Source: Variovorax atrisoli 110B
Lineage (GTDB): Bacteria; Pseudomonadota; Gammaproteobacteria; Burkholderiales; Burkholderiaceae_C
DNA length: 64,000 nt
Reading direction: 5' to 3'
NCBI RefSeq assembly: GCF_000382045.1
Contig: NZ_KB907459.1
Location: 1-64,000, forward strand
The notes beneath the pieces are model-generated. The model was not told where the DNA came from. It did no database searches and was given only the letters and a program-made list of their open reading frames with translations. Shown here piece after piece: positions 15,835 through 24,905 of the stretch. Within the stretch, counting starts at the first letter, position 1. Each line of letters starts with the position of its first letter. The translations under genes and the position numbers were made by a program.

Positions 15835-17217
15835 TCAGGCGGTGCCTTGCTCGCCGAGGCATTGGCGGGCGGCTTCACGCACGCGCTCTTCTGCATCGTG
15901 CCGTGCGGCGTGCCGCACAGCGGCCTGCCATGGCAGCGCCGCGCGTCTCCAGGCCATGAGTCCGCGAACGGCTTGCCAGCGCACGTCAGCGTTCTCGTCA
16001 TGCGCAAGGCGATCGGCCAGCGCCGGCAGGATGCGCTCACCGGCTTCGGCGCCGAGCCCTCTTTCCTCCAGCAGGCTGGCCGCATGCCGGCGAACCAAGG
16101 CGTGCGGCGACGCCAGGCCGCGCAGTGCCTCGTCGATTTCTGCAGCGCGCAATGTGCAGTAGCCGCTGCCGGGCCTGAGCTTTTCGTGCACGACGGCGAC
16201 TTCGGTGGCGGGGCCCGAGAGCAGGGTTTCCAGCGGTCGATAGTCGAGCGTCACGGGTGTCGGGTCGCGAAAGGACGAGTACGGAGCGCACAGCCCGCGG
16301 ATGGCGACCGCTGCTCGGTCGGGCTCGCCGCGCCACTCGGCGAGCCGTTCGAAAAGCCATCCGCTGTCGTCGAGGTAGGCCAGGGTCGCTGCGCACCAGG
16401 CATGCGTGGGTTTGTCTGCCGGCGCAAGCAGCTTGCTGCGCAGCGCGGCCAGCACCTCGGGCGTCGCAAGCCCGATGCGCCCGAGCATCCTGGCGGCTTC
16501 GCAGCCGAACCTTCCTCGCGGTCGGGCCAGCTGCTCGATCAGTGCCGGCACCGCGGGTGCGCCGAAGTCGATCAGCCATTTCTCCGCCTCCTCGGCATCG
16601 ACCGGCTGGCCGTCGAAGCGGCCGAGGCGTCCGACCAGCCAACGCACCCGTTCTTCGGCGGGCAGGGCCGCGACGCGCATGCGCTCCCGCTGCGCCAGCG
16701 CTTCCTTGGGAAAGAGCGAGTGGAATGCGGCATCGCCGATGCAGCGGCAGGCCAGTTCGAGGCTGTTCTCCTCGTCGTGCAGGAAGAGCACGAAGTCCGG
16801 CGTGAGCTGGGGCGCGTCGCCCAGCGCGGCCCGGACCTTTCGTGCGGCCGAGACGAGCATGTCGATGCATTCCTGCTGTGCGAGAAGCCACCCTTCGCGG
16901 GTGTCGTTGCGGGTGATCTCGCATGCGGCATCTGCTGCCGCGTCCAGGGCCGCGCTCGAGAACTGGATCTCGTCCCAACGCCAGTCGGCCGGGTTCCATT
17001 CCGCTGACCAGAAGTCGCCCGAGGGCTCGTCGCCTTCGCGGGCGCCCACGCTGTTCGCGCAGAGCGAGGGCAGGTAGATCGGCCCGTCGAGCTCGCGGTA
17101 CATGCCGTGGAAGGCGGCGGCGTAGAACTGCTCGCCAGGGTTCTCGTCGAGCAGTGCGCGCAGCGCGCGGGTGGCGTCTTCGACGATCAGAGGCTCCAGC
17201 GCTTTCCAGTGGGTCAT
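15835..17217 (-). CDS. HEAT-repeat protein with N-terminal DUF4303-like region
   Basis: A 460-residue protein I can only partly place. The N-terminal part (residues about 1-150: EDATRALRALLDENPGEQFYAAAFHG, quoted in part as NPGEQFYAAAFHG) resembles DUF4303, a domain frequent near polymorphic toxin or immunity genes. The C-terminal two thirds has repeated helical pairs of HEAT type (DFGAPAVPALIEQLARPRG, ALRGLASPHALVRRHAASLL, LAHDENADVRWQAVRGLMAW). No signal peptide. HEAT repeats usually form protein-binding solenoids. It is 46 bp downstream of nothing co-directional except the LysR gene, so an immunity-like role is speculation; no toxin gene was found nearby. Confidence 0.65.
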   Translation of the reverse strand: MTHWKALEPLIVEDATRALRALLDENPGEQFYAAAFHGMYRELDGPIYLPSLCANSVGAREGDEPSGDFWSAEWNPADWRWDEIQFSSAALDAAADAACEITRNDTREGWLLAQQECIDMLVSAARKVRAALGDAPQLTPDFVLFLHDEENSLELACRCIGDAAFHSLFPKEALAQRERMRVAALPAEERVRWLVGRLGRFDGQPVDAEEAEKWLIDFGAPAVPALIEQLARPRGRFGCEAARMLGRIGLATPEVLAALRSKLLAPADKPTHAWCAATLAYLDDSGWLFERLAEWRGEPDRAAVAIRGLCAPYSSFRDPTPVTLDYRPLETLLSGPATEVAVVHEKLRPGSGYCTLRAAEIDEALRGLASPHALVRRHAASLLEERGLGAEAGERILPALADRLAHDENADVRWQAVRGLMAWRRAALPWQAAVRHAARHDAEERVREAARQCLGEQGTA

Positions 17218-17263
17218 GCGGGCGTGTCTTTTCCTGCTTGAGATTCTGTGCGGCGGTCGGGGC

Positions 17264-18172
17264 TCAGCTCGACCGCGGCAGCAGCGCCGGTATCAGCTTG
17301 CGATTCATCCGCTCGCGCCACCAGCGCAGCGCCTGCCCCTGCGCGCCGGTCTTCCAGGCGAGCCAGAAGGCTTCGGGCGGGCGCGGTTCCTCGGTGGCCA
17401 GCTCGACCAGCGTGCCGCGCTTCAGCTCTTGCGTGATGCAGGCGCGCGGCAGGAAGCCGTGGCCCAGGCCGGCCACCTGGCAGGCGATCTTCGCGGGCAT
17501 CGACGGCACGGTGATGCGCGGCTGGCCGGCCATCAGGCCGACGGTGCGTTCCGAGAGCGTGCGGGCGCTGTCGCCCACCACGATGGCGTTGCATTCGATC
17601 AGGTCGCCGCGCTGCAGCGGGCGGCCCAGGCGCGTGAGCGGGTGCGTGGGCGCCACGCAGAAGGCGAAGTCGAGGCTGCCCACGGTCACGGCCTGGTAGC
17701 CGCCGCCGGCGGGGCCGTCGCCCGCGGCGATGACGATGTCGGCGCGGCCCTCGCGCAGCGCCTCCCAGCTGCCGGTGAGCGCCTCGCAGCCGATGCGCAG
17801 CCGCGTGCCGCAGCGCAGGTCCTCGAAGGCGCGGATGTCGCCGATGAGGGCCTGGGTGGGAATGAGCGAGTCGTGCACCAGCCGGATCTCCGACTCGTAG
17901 CCGGTCGCGATCTGGCGCATGCGCGATTCGAGGTCGCTCGCGGCGCCGAGCAGCCAGCGGCCCTCCTTGAGCATTTCTTCCCCGGCCGCGGTGAGGCTCA
18001 CGCGTGGGCCGTTGCGATCGAAAAGCAGCATGCCGAGCTGCTCCTCCAGCTTGCCGACGGCATAGGAGATGGTCGAGGGCACCTTGTTGAGATGCGAGGC
18101 GGCTGCGGCGAAGGAGCCATGGCGCGCGATGGCGTCGACGATCTCGATGGCTTCCAGGCTGAGTTTGAGCAT
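17264..18172 (-). CDS. LysR-family transcriptional regulator
   Basis: A LysR regulator of about 302 residues. LSLEAIEIVDAIARHGSFAA and LNKVPSTISYAVGKLEEQLG form the winged helix-turn-helix, followed by the effector domain (RLVHDSLIPTQALIGDIRAF; LVELATEEPRPPEAFWLAWK). I prefer ATG 18172 (MLKLSLEAIE); an ATG at 18238 would add 22 Pro-rich residues. It is divergently transcribed from the isochorismatase-hydrolase operon and is its likely regulator. Motifs fitting T-N11-A lie in the 200-bp gap (for example around 18245-18260), but none is decisive. Confidence 0.83.
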   Translation of the reverse strand: MLKLSLEAIEIVDAIARHGSFAAAASHLNKVPSTISYAVGKLEEQLGMLLFDRNGPRVSLTAAGEEMLKEGRWLLGAASDLESRMRQIATGYESEIRLVHDSLIPTQALIGDIRAFEDLRCGTRLRIGCEALTGSWEALREGRADIVIAAGDGPAGGGYQAVTVGSLDFAFCVAPTHPLTRLGRPLQRGDLIECNAIVVGDSARTLSERTVGLMAGQPRITVPSMPAKIACQVAGLGHGFLPRACITQELKRGTLVELATEEPRPPEAFWLAWKTGAQGQALRWWRERMNRKLIPALLPRSS

Positions 18173-18380
18173 GCGTTGGCCCGAGGGGTTGGGAGGGGAT
18201 GGAGGGGGACCGAAAGAGGGCTGGAAATCAACGTTCAAAAAATTCGATCATTGAGGATGAAAAGTTTCGTCGATGACTGCCTCGAGGCCCCCGATGATTC
18301 GTTCCATGCCAAGGAGATTCCTCTCCGGAAGCGATTGTGAATCAGATCGAACATTCAACCAACCCGCAGGAGTTTTTCAC

Positions 18381-19034
18381 ATGTCCCTCAAAGCCACCCC
18401 CACCGCCGGTTCCAAGCTGCTCAAGCCCACCGATCACACGCTGGTGATGATCGACTTCCAGTCGCAGATGGCCTTCGCCACGCACTCGATCGATGCCGTG
18501 AACCTGCGCAACAACGCCGCGCTGGTGGCGCAGGCGGCGGCCGGCTTCGGCGTGTCGACCATCCTCACGACGGTGGCCGAGAAGAGCTTCTCGGGCCCGA
18601 TGTTCAGCGAGATCACCGACGCCTTCCCGGGCGAGAAGATGCTGGACCGCACCTCGATGAACACCTGGGAAGACGCCGCCGTGATCGAGCGCGTGAACCA
18701 GATCGGCAAGCCGCGCATCGTGCTGGCGGGCCTGTGGACCAGCGTGTGCATCGTGGGCCCGGCGCTGTCGGCGCTGGACCAGGGTTTCGAGGTGTACGTG
18801 ATCGCCGACGCCTGCGGCGACGTCTCGACCGAGGCGCACAACCGCGCGATGGAGCGCATGGTGCAGGCCGGCGCGCAGCCGATGACCTCGCTGCAATACC
18901 TGCTCGAGCTGCAGCGCGACTGGGCCCGCGGCGAGACCTATGAGCTCACCACCGGCATCGCGAAGAAGGTCGGCGGCGCCTACGGCCTGGGCGTGACCTA
19001 CGCCAAGACCATGTTCGGCGCCCACGAAGGTTGA
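18381..19034 (+). CDS. Isochorismatase-family cysteine hydrolase
   Basis: A 217-residue hydrolase of the isochorismatase/nicotinamidase fold, closest in pattern to YcaC-like proteins. Asp in DHTLVMIDFQSQMAF, Lys in TVAEKSFSG and Cys in LAGLWTSVCIVGPAL form the Asp-Lys-Cys triad. Such enzymes hydrolyse C-N bonds in small amides. AGGAG (18368-18372) fixes the start at 18381. It leads a probable operon with XapX, amidohydrolase, DoxX and MFS genes, opposite a LysR regulator. Together these suggest degradation of an amide or N-acyl compound, but the substrate is unknown. Confidence 0.85.
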   Translation: MSLKATPTAGSKLLKPTDHTLVMIDFQSQMAFATHSIDAVNLRNNAALVAQAAAGFGVSTILTTVAEKSFSGPMFSEITDAFPGEKMLDRTSMNTWEDAAVIERVNQIGKPRIVLAGLWTSVCIVGPALSALDQGFEVYVIADACGDVSTEAHNRAMERMVQAGAQPMTSLQYLLELQRDWARGETYELTTGIAKKVGGAYGLGVTYAKTMFGAHEG

Positions 19035-19169
19035 TCGAGGCACGAATAAACCTACTGCGCGCCCCGATCTCGCACCTGCGGTCCTCGGCGCGACCTCGGA
19101 GCGCTCGCTACGGTTTTCTTCACGCCTCGCGCCGTGCTCTCGACAACTTTCCTCAAAGACAAGCTGACC

Positions 19170-19469
19170 ATGAAGCCCTATGTCCTCTCGCTTGCGCTCG
19201 GCCTCCTGGTCGGCGTGATCTACGCACTCTTCCAGGTGCGCTCGCCGGCGCCGCCGGTCATCGCCCTGGTGGGGCTTCTGGGGATCCTGCTCGGCGAGCA
19301 GATCCCGCCGCTCATCAAGAGCGTGATCAAGCCCGAAGCGGTGGCCACCTCGTGGCTGCACCACCAGGTCAAGCCGCACGTGTTCGGCGAGCTGCCCCAG
19401 TGCGCGCAGCCTGAATCCACCGCGGCCAACAAGGCGCACGCCCCGTCCTCCGAAAGGCACGACGCATGA
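19170..19469 (+). CDS. XapX domain protein (DUF1427)
   Basis: A 99-residue membrane protein. MKPYVLSLALGLLVGVIYAL and RSPAPPVIALVGLLGILLGEQIP, of which the second is quoted here as PAPPVIALVGLLGILLGE, form the two hydrophobic halves of the XapX domain. The rest is a hydrophilic tail ending SSERHDA. I start at ATG 19170 because the XapX domain begins MKPY; an upstream GTG at 19134 is possible. XapX function is unknown; the gene is often found beside amidohydrolases, as here, where its stop overlaps the next start. Confidence 0.82.
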   Translation: MKPYVLSLALGLLVGVIYALFQVRSPAPPVIALVGLLGILLGEQIPPLIKSVIKPEAVATSWLHHQVKPHVFGELPQCAQPESTAANKAHAPSSERHDA

Positions 19470-21466
19470 ACCAGTCCTCAGACCCCAGCCGCCGCCGCCT
19501 CCTTGGCTCCCTCGGAGCGCTCGGCGCCACCCTCGCAGCCCCCGGCCTCGCGGTCGCCTCTCTTTCCAGCAACATGACCAACACCGAAACCCCCGACCTG
19601 ATCCTGCACAACGGCCGTTTCACCACCCTGGACCGCGCCAACCCGGTGGCCGACGCCGTGGCCATCAAGGACGGCCGCTTCACCCGCGTGGGCCGCGCCG
19701 AAGACGTGCTGCCGCTGGCCGGCGGCGCCACCCGCGTGATCGACCTGCAGGGCAAGCGCGTGCTGCCGGGGCTCATCGACAACCACCTGCACATCATCCG
19801 CGGCGGCCTGAACTTCAACATGGAGCTGCGCTGGGACGGCGTGAGGAGCCTGGCCGACGCCATGAACATGCTCAAGCGCCAGGCGGCGATCACTCCCGCG
19901 CCGCAGTGGGTGCGCGTGGTGGGCGGCTTCACCGAGCACCAGTTCGTGGAAAAGCGCCTGCCGACCATCGAGGAACTGAACGCCGTCGCGCCCGACACAC
20001 CGGTCTTCATCCTGCACCTGTACGACCGCGCGCTGCTCAACGGCGCCGCGCTGCGCGCAGTGGGCTACACCAAGGACACGCCCGCGCCGCCCGGTGGCGA
20101 GATCGTGCGCGACAGCGCCGGCAACCCCACCGGCCTGCTGCTGGCCAAGCCCAACGCGGCCATCCTCTACGCCACGCTGGCCAAGGGCCCGAAGCTGCCC
20201 TTCGACTACCAGCTCAATTCCACGCGCCACTTCATGCGCGAGCTCAACCGCCTGGGCGTGACCGGCGCCATCGACGCGGGCGGCGGCAACCAGAACTACC
20301 CCGACGACTACGAAGTGATCCGCAAGCTTGCCGACGACGGCCAGCTCACCATCCGCCTGGCCTACAACCTGTTCACGCAGAAGCCCAAGCAGGAGAAGGA
20401 AGACTTCCTGAACTGGACCGCCAACTCAAAGTACAAGCAGGGCGACGACTACTTCCGCCACAACGGCGCCGGCGAGATGCTGGTGTTCTCGGCTGCCGAC
20501 TTCGAGGACTTCCGCCAGCCGCGCCCCGAGATGGCGCCCGAGATGGAAGGCGACCTCGAAGGCGTGGTGCGCATCCTGGCGCAGAACCGCTGGCCCTGGC
20601 GCATGCACGCCACCTACGACGAGACCATCAGCCGTTCGCTCGACGTGTTCGAGAAGGTCAACAAAGATACGCCGCTGGCCGGCCTGAACTGGTTCTTCGA
20701 CCATGCCGAGACCATCTCCGAGAAGTCGATGGACCGCATCGCCGCGCTCGGCGGCGGCGTGGCCGTGCAGCACCGCATGGCCTACCAGGGCGAATACTTC
20801 GTGGAGCGCTACGGCGCCGCCGCTGCAGAGGCCACCCCGCCGGTCAAGCGCATGCTGGAGCGCGGCCTGAAGGTCTCGGCCGGCACCGACGCGACCCGCG
20901 TGGCCTCGTACAACCCGTGGGTGTCGCTGTCGTGGCTGGTCACGGGCAAGACCGTGGGCGGCCTGCAGATCACGCCGCAGCGCAACCTGCTCGACCGCGA
21001 ACAGGCGCTGCGCATGTGGACCGAGAACGTCACCTGGTTCTCGAACGAGGAGGGCAAGAAGGGCCGCATCCAGGCCGGCCAGCTCGCCGACCTCGTGGTG
21101 CCCGACCGCGACTTCTTCGCCTGCCCCGAATCGGACATCGCCGACACCACCGCGCTGCTGACGATGGTGGGCGGCAAGGTGGTCTACGGCGCCGGGCCCT
21201 TCGCCTCGCACGACGAGGGCTCGGTGCCCCCGGCCATGCCCGACTGGTCGCCCGCGCGCACCTTCGGGGGCTATGCCGGCTGGGCCGACAAGAAGGAGGG
21301 AGCGCCGCTGCAGAAGGTCATGCGCAATGCAGCCATGTCCTGCGGCTGCGCCAACAACTGCAATGTGCACGGCCACAGCCATGCCACGGCCTGGAGCAGC
21401 AAGCTGCCCGTGGGCGACCTGAAGAGCTTCTGGGGCGCCCTCGGCTGCGCCTGCTGGGCGGTGTGA
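19466..21466 (+). CDS. Tat-exported amidohydrolase (YtcJ-like) with Cys-rich tail
   Basis: A 666-residue amidohydrolase family 3 enzyme. SRRRLLGSLGALGATLAAPG at the start is a twin-arginine signal, implying folded export. PGLIDNHLHI carries the HxH metal-binding motif; VSAGTDATR carries the late Asp. YtcJ-like enzymes hydrolyse amides, but true substrates are mostly unknown. The C-terminus is unusual: about 45 residues with SCGCANNCNVHGHSHA and a terminal GCACWAV give five cysteines and three histidines, possibly a metal site or attachment signal. The ATG overlaps the XapX stop, and DoxX and MFS genes follow directly. Confidence 0.87.
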   Translation: MNQSSDPSRRRLLGSLGALGATLAAPGLAVASLSSNMTNTETPDLILHNGRFTTLDRANPVADAVAIKDGRFTRVGRAEDVLPLAGGATRVIDLQGKRVLPGLIDNHLHIIRGGLNFNMELRWDGVRSLADAMNMLKRQAAITPAPQWVRVVGGFTEHQFVEKRLPTIEELNAVAPDTPVFILHLYDRALLNGAALRAVGYTKDTPAPPGGEIVRDSAGNPTGLLLAKPNAAILYATLAKGPKLPFDYQLNSTRHFMRELNRLGVTGAIDAGGGNQNYPDDYEVIRKLADDGQLTIRLAYNLFTQKPKQEKEDFLNWTANSKYKQGDDYFRHNGAGEMLVFSAADFEDFRQPRPEMAPEMEGDLEGVVRILAQNRWPWRMHATYDETISRSLDVFEKVNKDTPLAGLNWFFDHAETISEKSMDRIAALGGGVAVQHRMAYQGEYFVERYGAAAAEATPPVKRMLERGLKVSAGTDATRVASYNPWVSLSWLVTGKTVGGLQITPQRNLLDREQALRMWTENVTWFSNEEGKKGRIQAGQLADLVVPDRDFFACPESDIADTTALLTMVGGKVVYGAGPFASHDEGSVPPAMPDWSPARTFGGYAGWADKKEGAPLQKVMRNAAMSCGCANNCNVHGHSHATAWSSKLPVGDLKSFWGALGCACWAV

Positions 21467-21468
21467 GG

Positions 21469-21873
21469 ATGACCATGCGCTGGACCACTTCCCCCGTGCT
21501 GCGCTGGGTCGCCTTGCTGCTGCTGTGCGCGGCCTACCTGCAGGGCGGCCTGCAGAAGGCCTTCGACTTCCCGGCGGCCATTGCCGAGATGAACCACTTC
21601 GGCCTGTCGCCTGCCGGCCCGATGGCGATCGCCGTGATCGTGCTGGAGCTAGGCGCCGCCGCGATGATCCTCACGGGTCGGCTGCGCTGGCTCGGTGCGC
21701 TGGCCCTGGCCGGCTTCACGCTGATGGCGACCTTCGTGGCGCTGCGCTTCTGGCAGATGCCCGTGGGGCAGGAGCGCTTCATGGCGGCGAACTCCTTCTT
21801 CGAGCACCTGGGCCTTGTCGGCGGCTTCCTGCTCGTCGCCTGGCTCGACCTGAAGGAGCGTGCACATGTCTGA
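21469..21873 (+). CDS. DoxX-family membrane protein
   Basis: A 134-residue protein with four predicted transmembrane segments. YLQGGLQKAFDFPAAIAEMN and VIVLELGAAAMILTGRLRWL match the DoxX family, as does the C-terminal FFEHLGLVGGFLLVAWLDLK. DoxX proteins are linked to quinone or thiosulfate metabolism and redox stress in some organisms, but the role here is unknown. The gene begins 2 bp after the amidohydrolase stop and overlaps the MFS gene by 8 bp, so it belongs to the same operon. Confidence 0.85.
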   Translation: MTMRWTTSPVLRWVALLLLCAAYLQGGLQKAFDFPAAIAEMNHFGLSPAGPMAIAVIVLELGAAAMILTGRLRWLGALALAGFTLMATFVALRFWQMPVGQERFMAANSFFEHLGLVGGFLLVAWLDLKERAHV

Positions 21874-23485
21874 CACCTCGCATGGCGCGGCCACGCCGCC
21901 GCATCCGTCACCTCTGCCGAACCAGCCCGGCGCCTTCGCGCCGCTACGCCAGCCGGTCTTCGCGGTGCTGTGGGCAGCCACGGTGCTGGGCAACATCGGC
22001 AGCTTCATGCGCGACGTGGCCAGCTCCTGGCTGGTGACCGACCTGTCGGCCAGCCCGACGGCGGTGGCGCTGATCCAGACGGCGGCCACGCTGCCGATCT
22101 TCCTGCTGGCCATTCCGGCCGGCGTGCTGTCGGACATCCTCGACCGCAGGCGCTTCCTGATCTTCGTGCAGCTGGTGCTCGCGGCGGTCAGCGGCACGCT
22201 GCTGGTGCTCTCGCACACCGGCGCGCTCACGGTGCAATACCTGATCGCGCTGACCTTCGTGGGCGGCATCGGCGCGGCGCTGATGGGGCCGACCTGGCAA
22301 TCGATCGTGCCCGAGCTGGTGCCAAGGTCCGACCTGAAGGGCGCCGTGGCGCTGAACTCGCTGGGCATCAACATCGCGCGCTCCATCGGGCCGGCCGCGG
22401 GCGGGCTGATCCTCGCGAGCTTCGGCGCGGCGGCGACCTATGGCGTCGACGTGCTGAGCTACGTGTTCGTGATCGCGGCGCTGCTGTGGTGGAAGCGTCC
22501 GCCGGCCGAAGACACCGCGCTGTCGGAGAACTTCCTGGGTGCCTTCCGTGCCGGCCTGCGCTACACCCGCGCCAGCAAGGAGCTGCACGTGGTGCTGCTG
22601 CGCGCGGCGGTGTTCTTCCTGTTCGCCAGTTCGGTGTGGGCGCTGCTGCCGCTGGTGGCGCGCCAGATGCTCGGCGGCTCGGCCGGCTTCTACGGCGTGC
22701 TGCTCGGTGCGGTGGGCGCGGGCGCCATCGGCGGTGCATTGGTGATGCCACGGCTGCGTGCCCGGCTCGATGCCGACGGCATGCTGCTGCTGGCCGCGCT
22801 GCTCACGGCGGCCGTGATGGGCAGCCTGGTCTTCGCGCCGCCGAAGTGGCTGGCTGTCGTGCTGCTGCTGGTGCTGGGCCTGGGCTGGATCGTGGCGCTG
22901 ACCACGCTCAACAGCGTGGCCCAGTCGATCCTGCCGAACTGGGTGCGCGGTCGCGGCCTGGCGGTGTACCTGACGGTGTTCAACGGCGCGATGGCCGCCG
23001 GCAGCCTGGGCTGGGGCCTGGTGGCGCAGCAGATCGGCGTACCGATGACGCTGGTGGCCGGCGCCATCGGGCTGGTGGTGGCGGGCCTCGTCTTCCACCG
23101 CGTGCGGCTGCCGGCGGGCGAGGCAGACCTGCAGGCCTCGCACCACTGGCCCGAGCCGCTCCTGGCCGAGCCGGTGGCGCACGACCGCGGGCCGGTGATG
23201 ATCCAGGTCGAGTACCGCATCCGCAAGGACGACCGCGAGGCCTTCCTGCAGGCGATGAAGCGCCTGTCGATGGAGCGCCGCCGCGACGGTGCCTACGCCT
23301 GGGGCGTGCACGAGCACACGGCCGACCCGGAGCGCGTGATGGAGTGGTTCCTGGTCGAGTCGTGGGCGGAGCATTTGCGCCAGCACCACCGCGTGTCGCA
23401 CGCCGACGCGGACCTGCAGAGCGAGGCGCTGCGATTCCACATCGGGCCCGAGAAGCCGCAGGTGCATCACTTCCTGGCGCTTTGA
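21866..23485 (+). CDS. MFS transporter (transmembrane secretion effector type) with C-terminal barrel domain
   Basis: A 539-residue EntS/MFS_3-like transporter. LGNIGSFMRDVASSWLVTDL and GVLSDILDRRRFLIFVQL (motif A) identify the family, with 11-12 hydrophobic segments to about residue 420. The last about 95 residues are soluble and begin MIQVEYRIRKDDREAFLQAM, resembling a dimeric alpha-beta barrel (ABM/NIPSNAP-like) domain seen in some MFS_3 members. AAGGAG (21853-21858) supports ATG 21866. As the last gene of the LysR-controlled operon it may export a product of the amidohydrolase pathway. Confidence 0.83.
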   Translation: MSDTSHGAATPPHPSPLPNQPGAFAPLRQPVFAVLWAATVLGNIGSFMRDVASSWLVTDLSASPTAVALIQTAATLPIFLLAIPAGVLSDILDRRRFLIFVQLVLAAVSGTLLVLSHTGALTVQYLIALTFVGGIGAALMGPTWQSIVPELVPRSDLKGAVALNSLGINIARSIGPAAGGLILASFGAAATYGVDVLSYVFVIAALLWWKRPPAEDTALSENFLGAFRAGLRYTRASKELHVVLLRAAVFFLFASSVWALLPLVARQMLGGSAGFYGVLLGAVGAGAIGGALVMPRLRARLDADGMLLLAALLTAAVMGSLVFAPPKWLAVVLLLVLGLGWIVALTTLNSVAQSILPNWVRGRGLAVYLTVFNGAMAAGSLGWGLVAQQIGVPMTLVAGAIGLVVAGLVFHRVRLPAGEADLQASHHWPEPLLAEPVAHDRGPVMIQVEYRIRKDDREAFLQAMKRLSMERRRDGAYAWGVHEHTADPERVMEWFLVESWAEHLRQHHRVSHADADLQSEALRFHIGPEKPQVHHFLAL

Positions 23486-23609
23486 CGCGGGCGATCAGGT
23501 CAGCGCCGATCTGCCGGCGTTCATCCAGGCCTGATCGTTCGCCCGATACCCGGGGCGTCCGCGGCGCGTGCGCCCACGGACGCCTCCCTTCCCAACCGAG
23601 ACTCTCTTC

Positions 23610-23924
23610 ATGACCACGCCTTCTTCCCCCGTTGTTCAGGACAATCCGTCGAAGCACCGTTTCGAGTTCGCGTCGCAAGGCGAACGCGCGGTCGCGATCT
23701 ACTCCCTCGAGGGCGACGTCATCACGTTCGTCCACACCCTGGTGCCCGAGGCGCTGCAGGGCCAGGGCGTTGCCAGGCAACTGGTGCTGGCGGGGCTGGC
23801 CTCCGCGCGCGAGCGCGGCCTGCGCGTCGTTCCGAAGTGCCCGGTGTTCGCCGCCTACATGCGCACGCATCCCGAAACCCACGACCTGCTGGCCGACGAG
23901 GGCCGCACGCTGCTCGGTCTCTGA
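23610..23924 (+). CDS. GNAT-like N-acetyltransferase (YjdJ/Acetyltransf_CG type)
   Basis: A 104-residue minimal GNAT-fold protein. ITFVHTLVPEALQGQGVARQ carries the short acetyl-CoA-binding motif (GQGVA), and VVPKCPVFAAYMRTHPE matches the CG-motif subfamily, whose Cys and Gly residues name it. Family members such as human NATD1 are poorly characterised. It is cytoplasmic with no co-transcribed partner; about 105 bp separate it from dapF. I start at ATG 23610; a frame reaching 23568 would add a Pro-rich lead. Confidence 0.8.
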   Translation: MTTPSSPVVQDNPSKHRFEFASQGERAVAIYSLEGDVITFVHTLVPEALQGQGVARQLVLAGLASARERGLRVVPKCPVFAAYMRTHPETHDLLADEGRTLLGL

Positions 23925-24017
23925 GACGGCCGGCGCCTGGTCATCCAGGCCGGGGGCACCTCCGGGCCCTGCAGTGGACGGCTTGGGCCTGCGGTCGCCA
24001 GGGGCGATGCCCGTGGC

Positions 24018-24023
24018 GATAAT
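24018..24023 (+). promoter_or_regulatory. Candidate -10 element of a leaderless dapF transcript
   Basis: GATAAT ends 6 nt before the dapF ATG (24030), and the intervening CCCCGG contains no ribosome-binding site. Transcription from this element would start at the start codon, the same geometry as at 15181-15193. Confidence 0.4.
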
Positions 24024-24029
24024 CCCCGG

Positions 24030-24905
24030 ATGCGAATCCGCTTTACCAAGATGCAGGGAGCCGGCAACGATTTCGTCGTGCTGGACGAAACACGCGGCAC
24101 GCTGGGCCTCAGCGCCGCGCAATACCGCTTTCTGGCCGACCGCCACTTCGGCGTCGGCGCCGACCAGATCCTCACGGTGCGGCCCTCGCCGGGCGAAGGC
24201 ATCGACTTCCAGTACTTGATCCACAACTCCGACGGGGGCGAGGTGGAGCAGTGCGGCAACGGCGCGCGCTGCTTCATGCGCTACGTCAGCGAACATCAGC
24301 TGACCGGGAAGAAGCAGGTGCGCGTGCAGACGCTCTCCGGCGTGATCGAGCCCCGCATGGGCGCCGACGGCCGCGTCACTGTCGACATGGGCGCTCCCAT
24401 CTTCGAACCCGCCCGCGTGCCCTTCGACCCCGCCGGGCTCGACCCCCAGCCCGAGGGCGGGTGGCACAAGTGGCACCTGGCCCTCGGCACCCACGCCGGC
24501 AGCGCTATCGTTTCCGTAGCTGTGCTCTCGATGGGCAACCCGCATGCGGTGCAGGTGGTGGACGACGTCGACACCGCGCCCGTGGCCGAGCAGGGCCCGC
24601 GGATCGAGCACCACCCGCGCTTTCCGCAGCGGGTGAACGCCGGGTTCATGCAGGTGGTCGATCGTTCCAACATCCGGCTGCGGGTGTTCGAGCGCGGCGC
24701 CGGCGAAACGCTGGCCTGCGGCACCGGCGCCTGCGCGGCGGTGGTTGCGGGCATCCGCCTGGGGCTGCTGGAGCGACGCGTGGACGTGCAGACGCACGGC
24801 GGCGTGCTGACGATCGAGTGGCAGGGGGAGGGCCAGCCGGTGCTGATGACCGGGCCGGCCGTCACGGTCTTCGAGGGAGACATCGAGGTGCCGGAGCTGC
24901 CATGA
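24030..24905 (+). CDS. dapF: Diaminopimelate epimerase
   Basis: DapF interconverts LL- and meso-diaminopimelate, supplying lysine and the meso-DAP that the MurE encoded downstream adds to peptidoglycan. [19 protein letters not shown] is the family N-terminus. The two catalytic cysteines are visible in EQCGNGARC and LACGTGACA. At 291 residues it is slightly longer than the usual about 275. It overlaps the DUF484 gene by 4 bp; dapF-DUF484-xerC is a conserved proteobacterial arrangement, here with a YdcF-like gene added. Confidence 0.95.
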   Translation: MRIRFTKMQGAGNDFVVLDETRGTLGLSAAQYRFLADRHFGVGADQILTVRPSPGEGIDFQYLIHNSDGGEVEQCGNGARCFMRYVSEHQLTGKKQVRVQTLSGVIEPRMGADGRVTVDMGAPIFEPARVPFDPAGLDPQPEGGWHKWHLALGTHAGSAIVSVAVLSMGNPHAVQVVDDVDTAPVAEQGPRIEHHPRFPQRVNAGFMQVVDRSNIRLRVFERGAGETLACGTGACAAVVAGIRLGLLERRVDVQTHGGVLTIEWQGEGQPVLMTGPAVTVFEGDIEVPELP

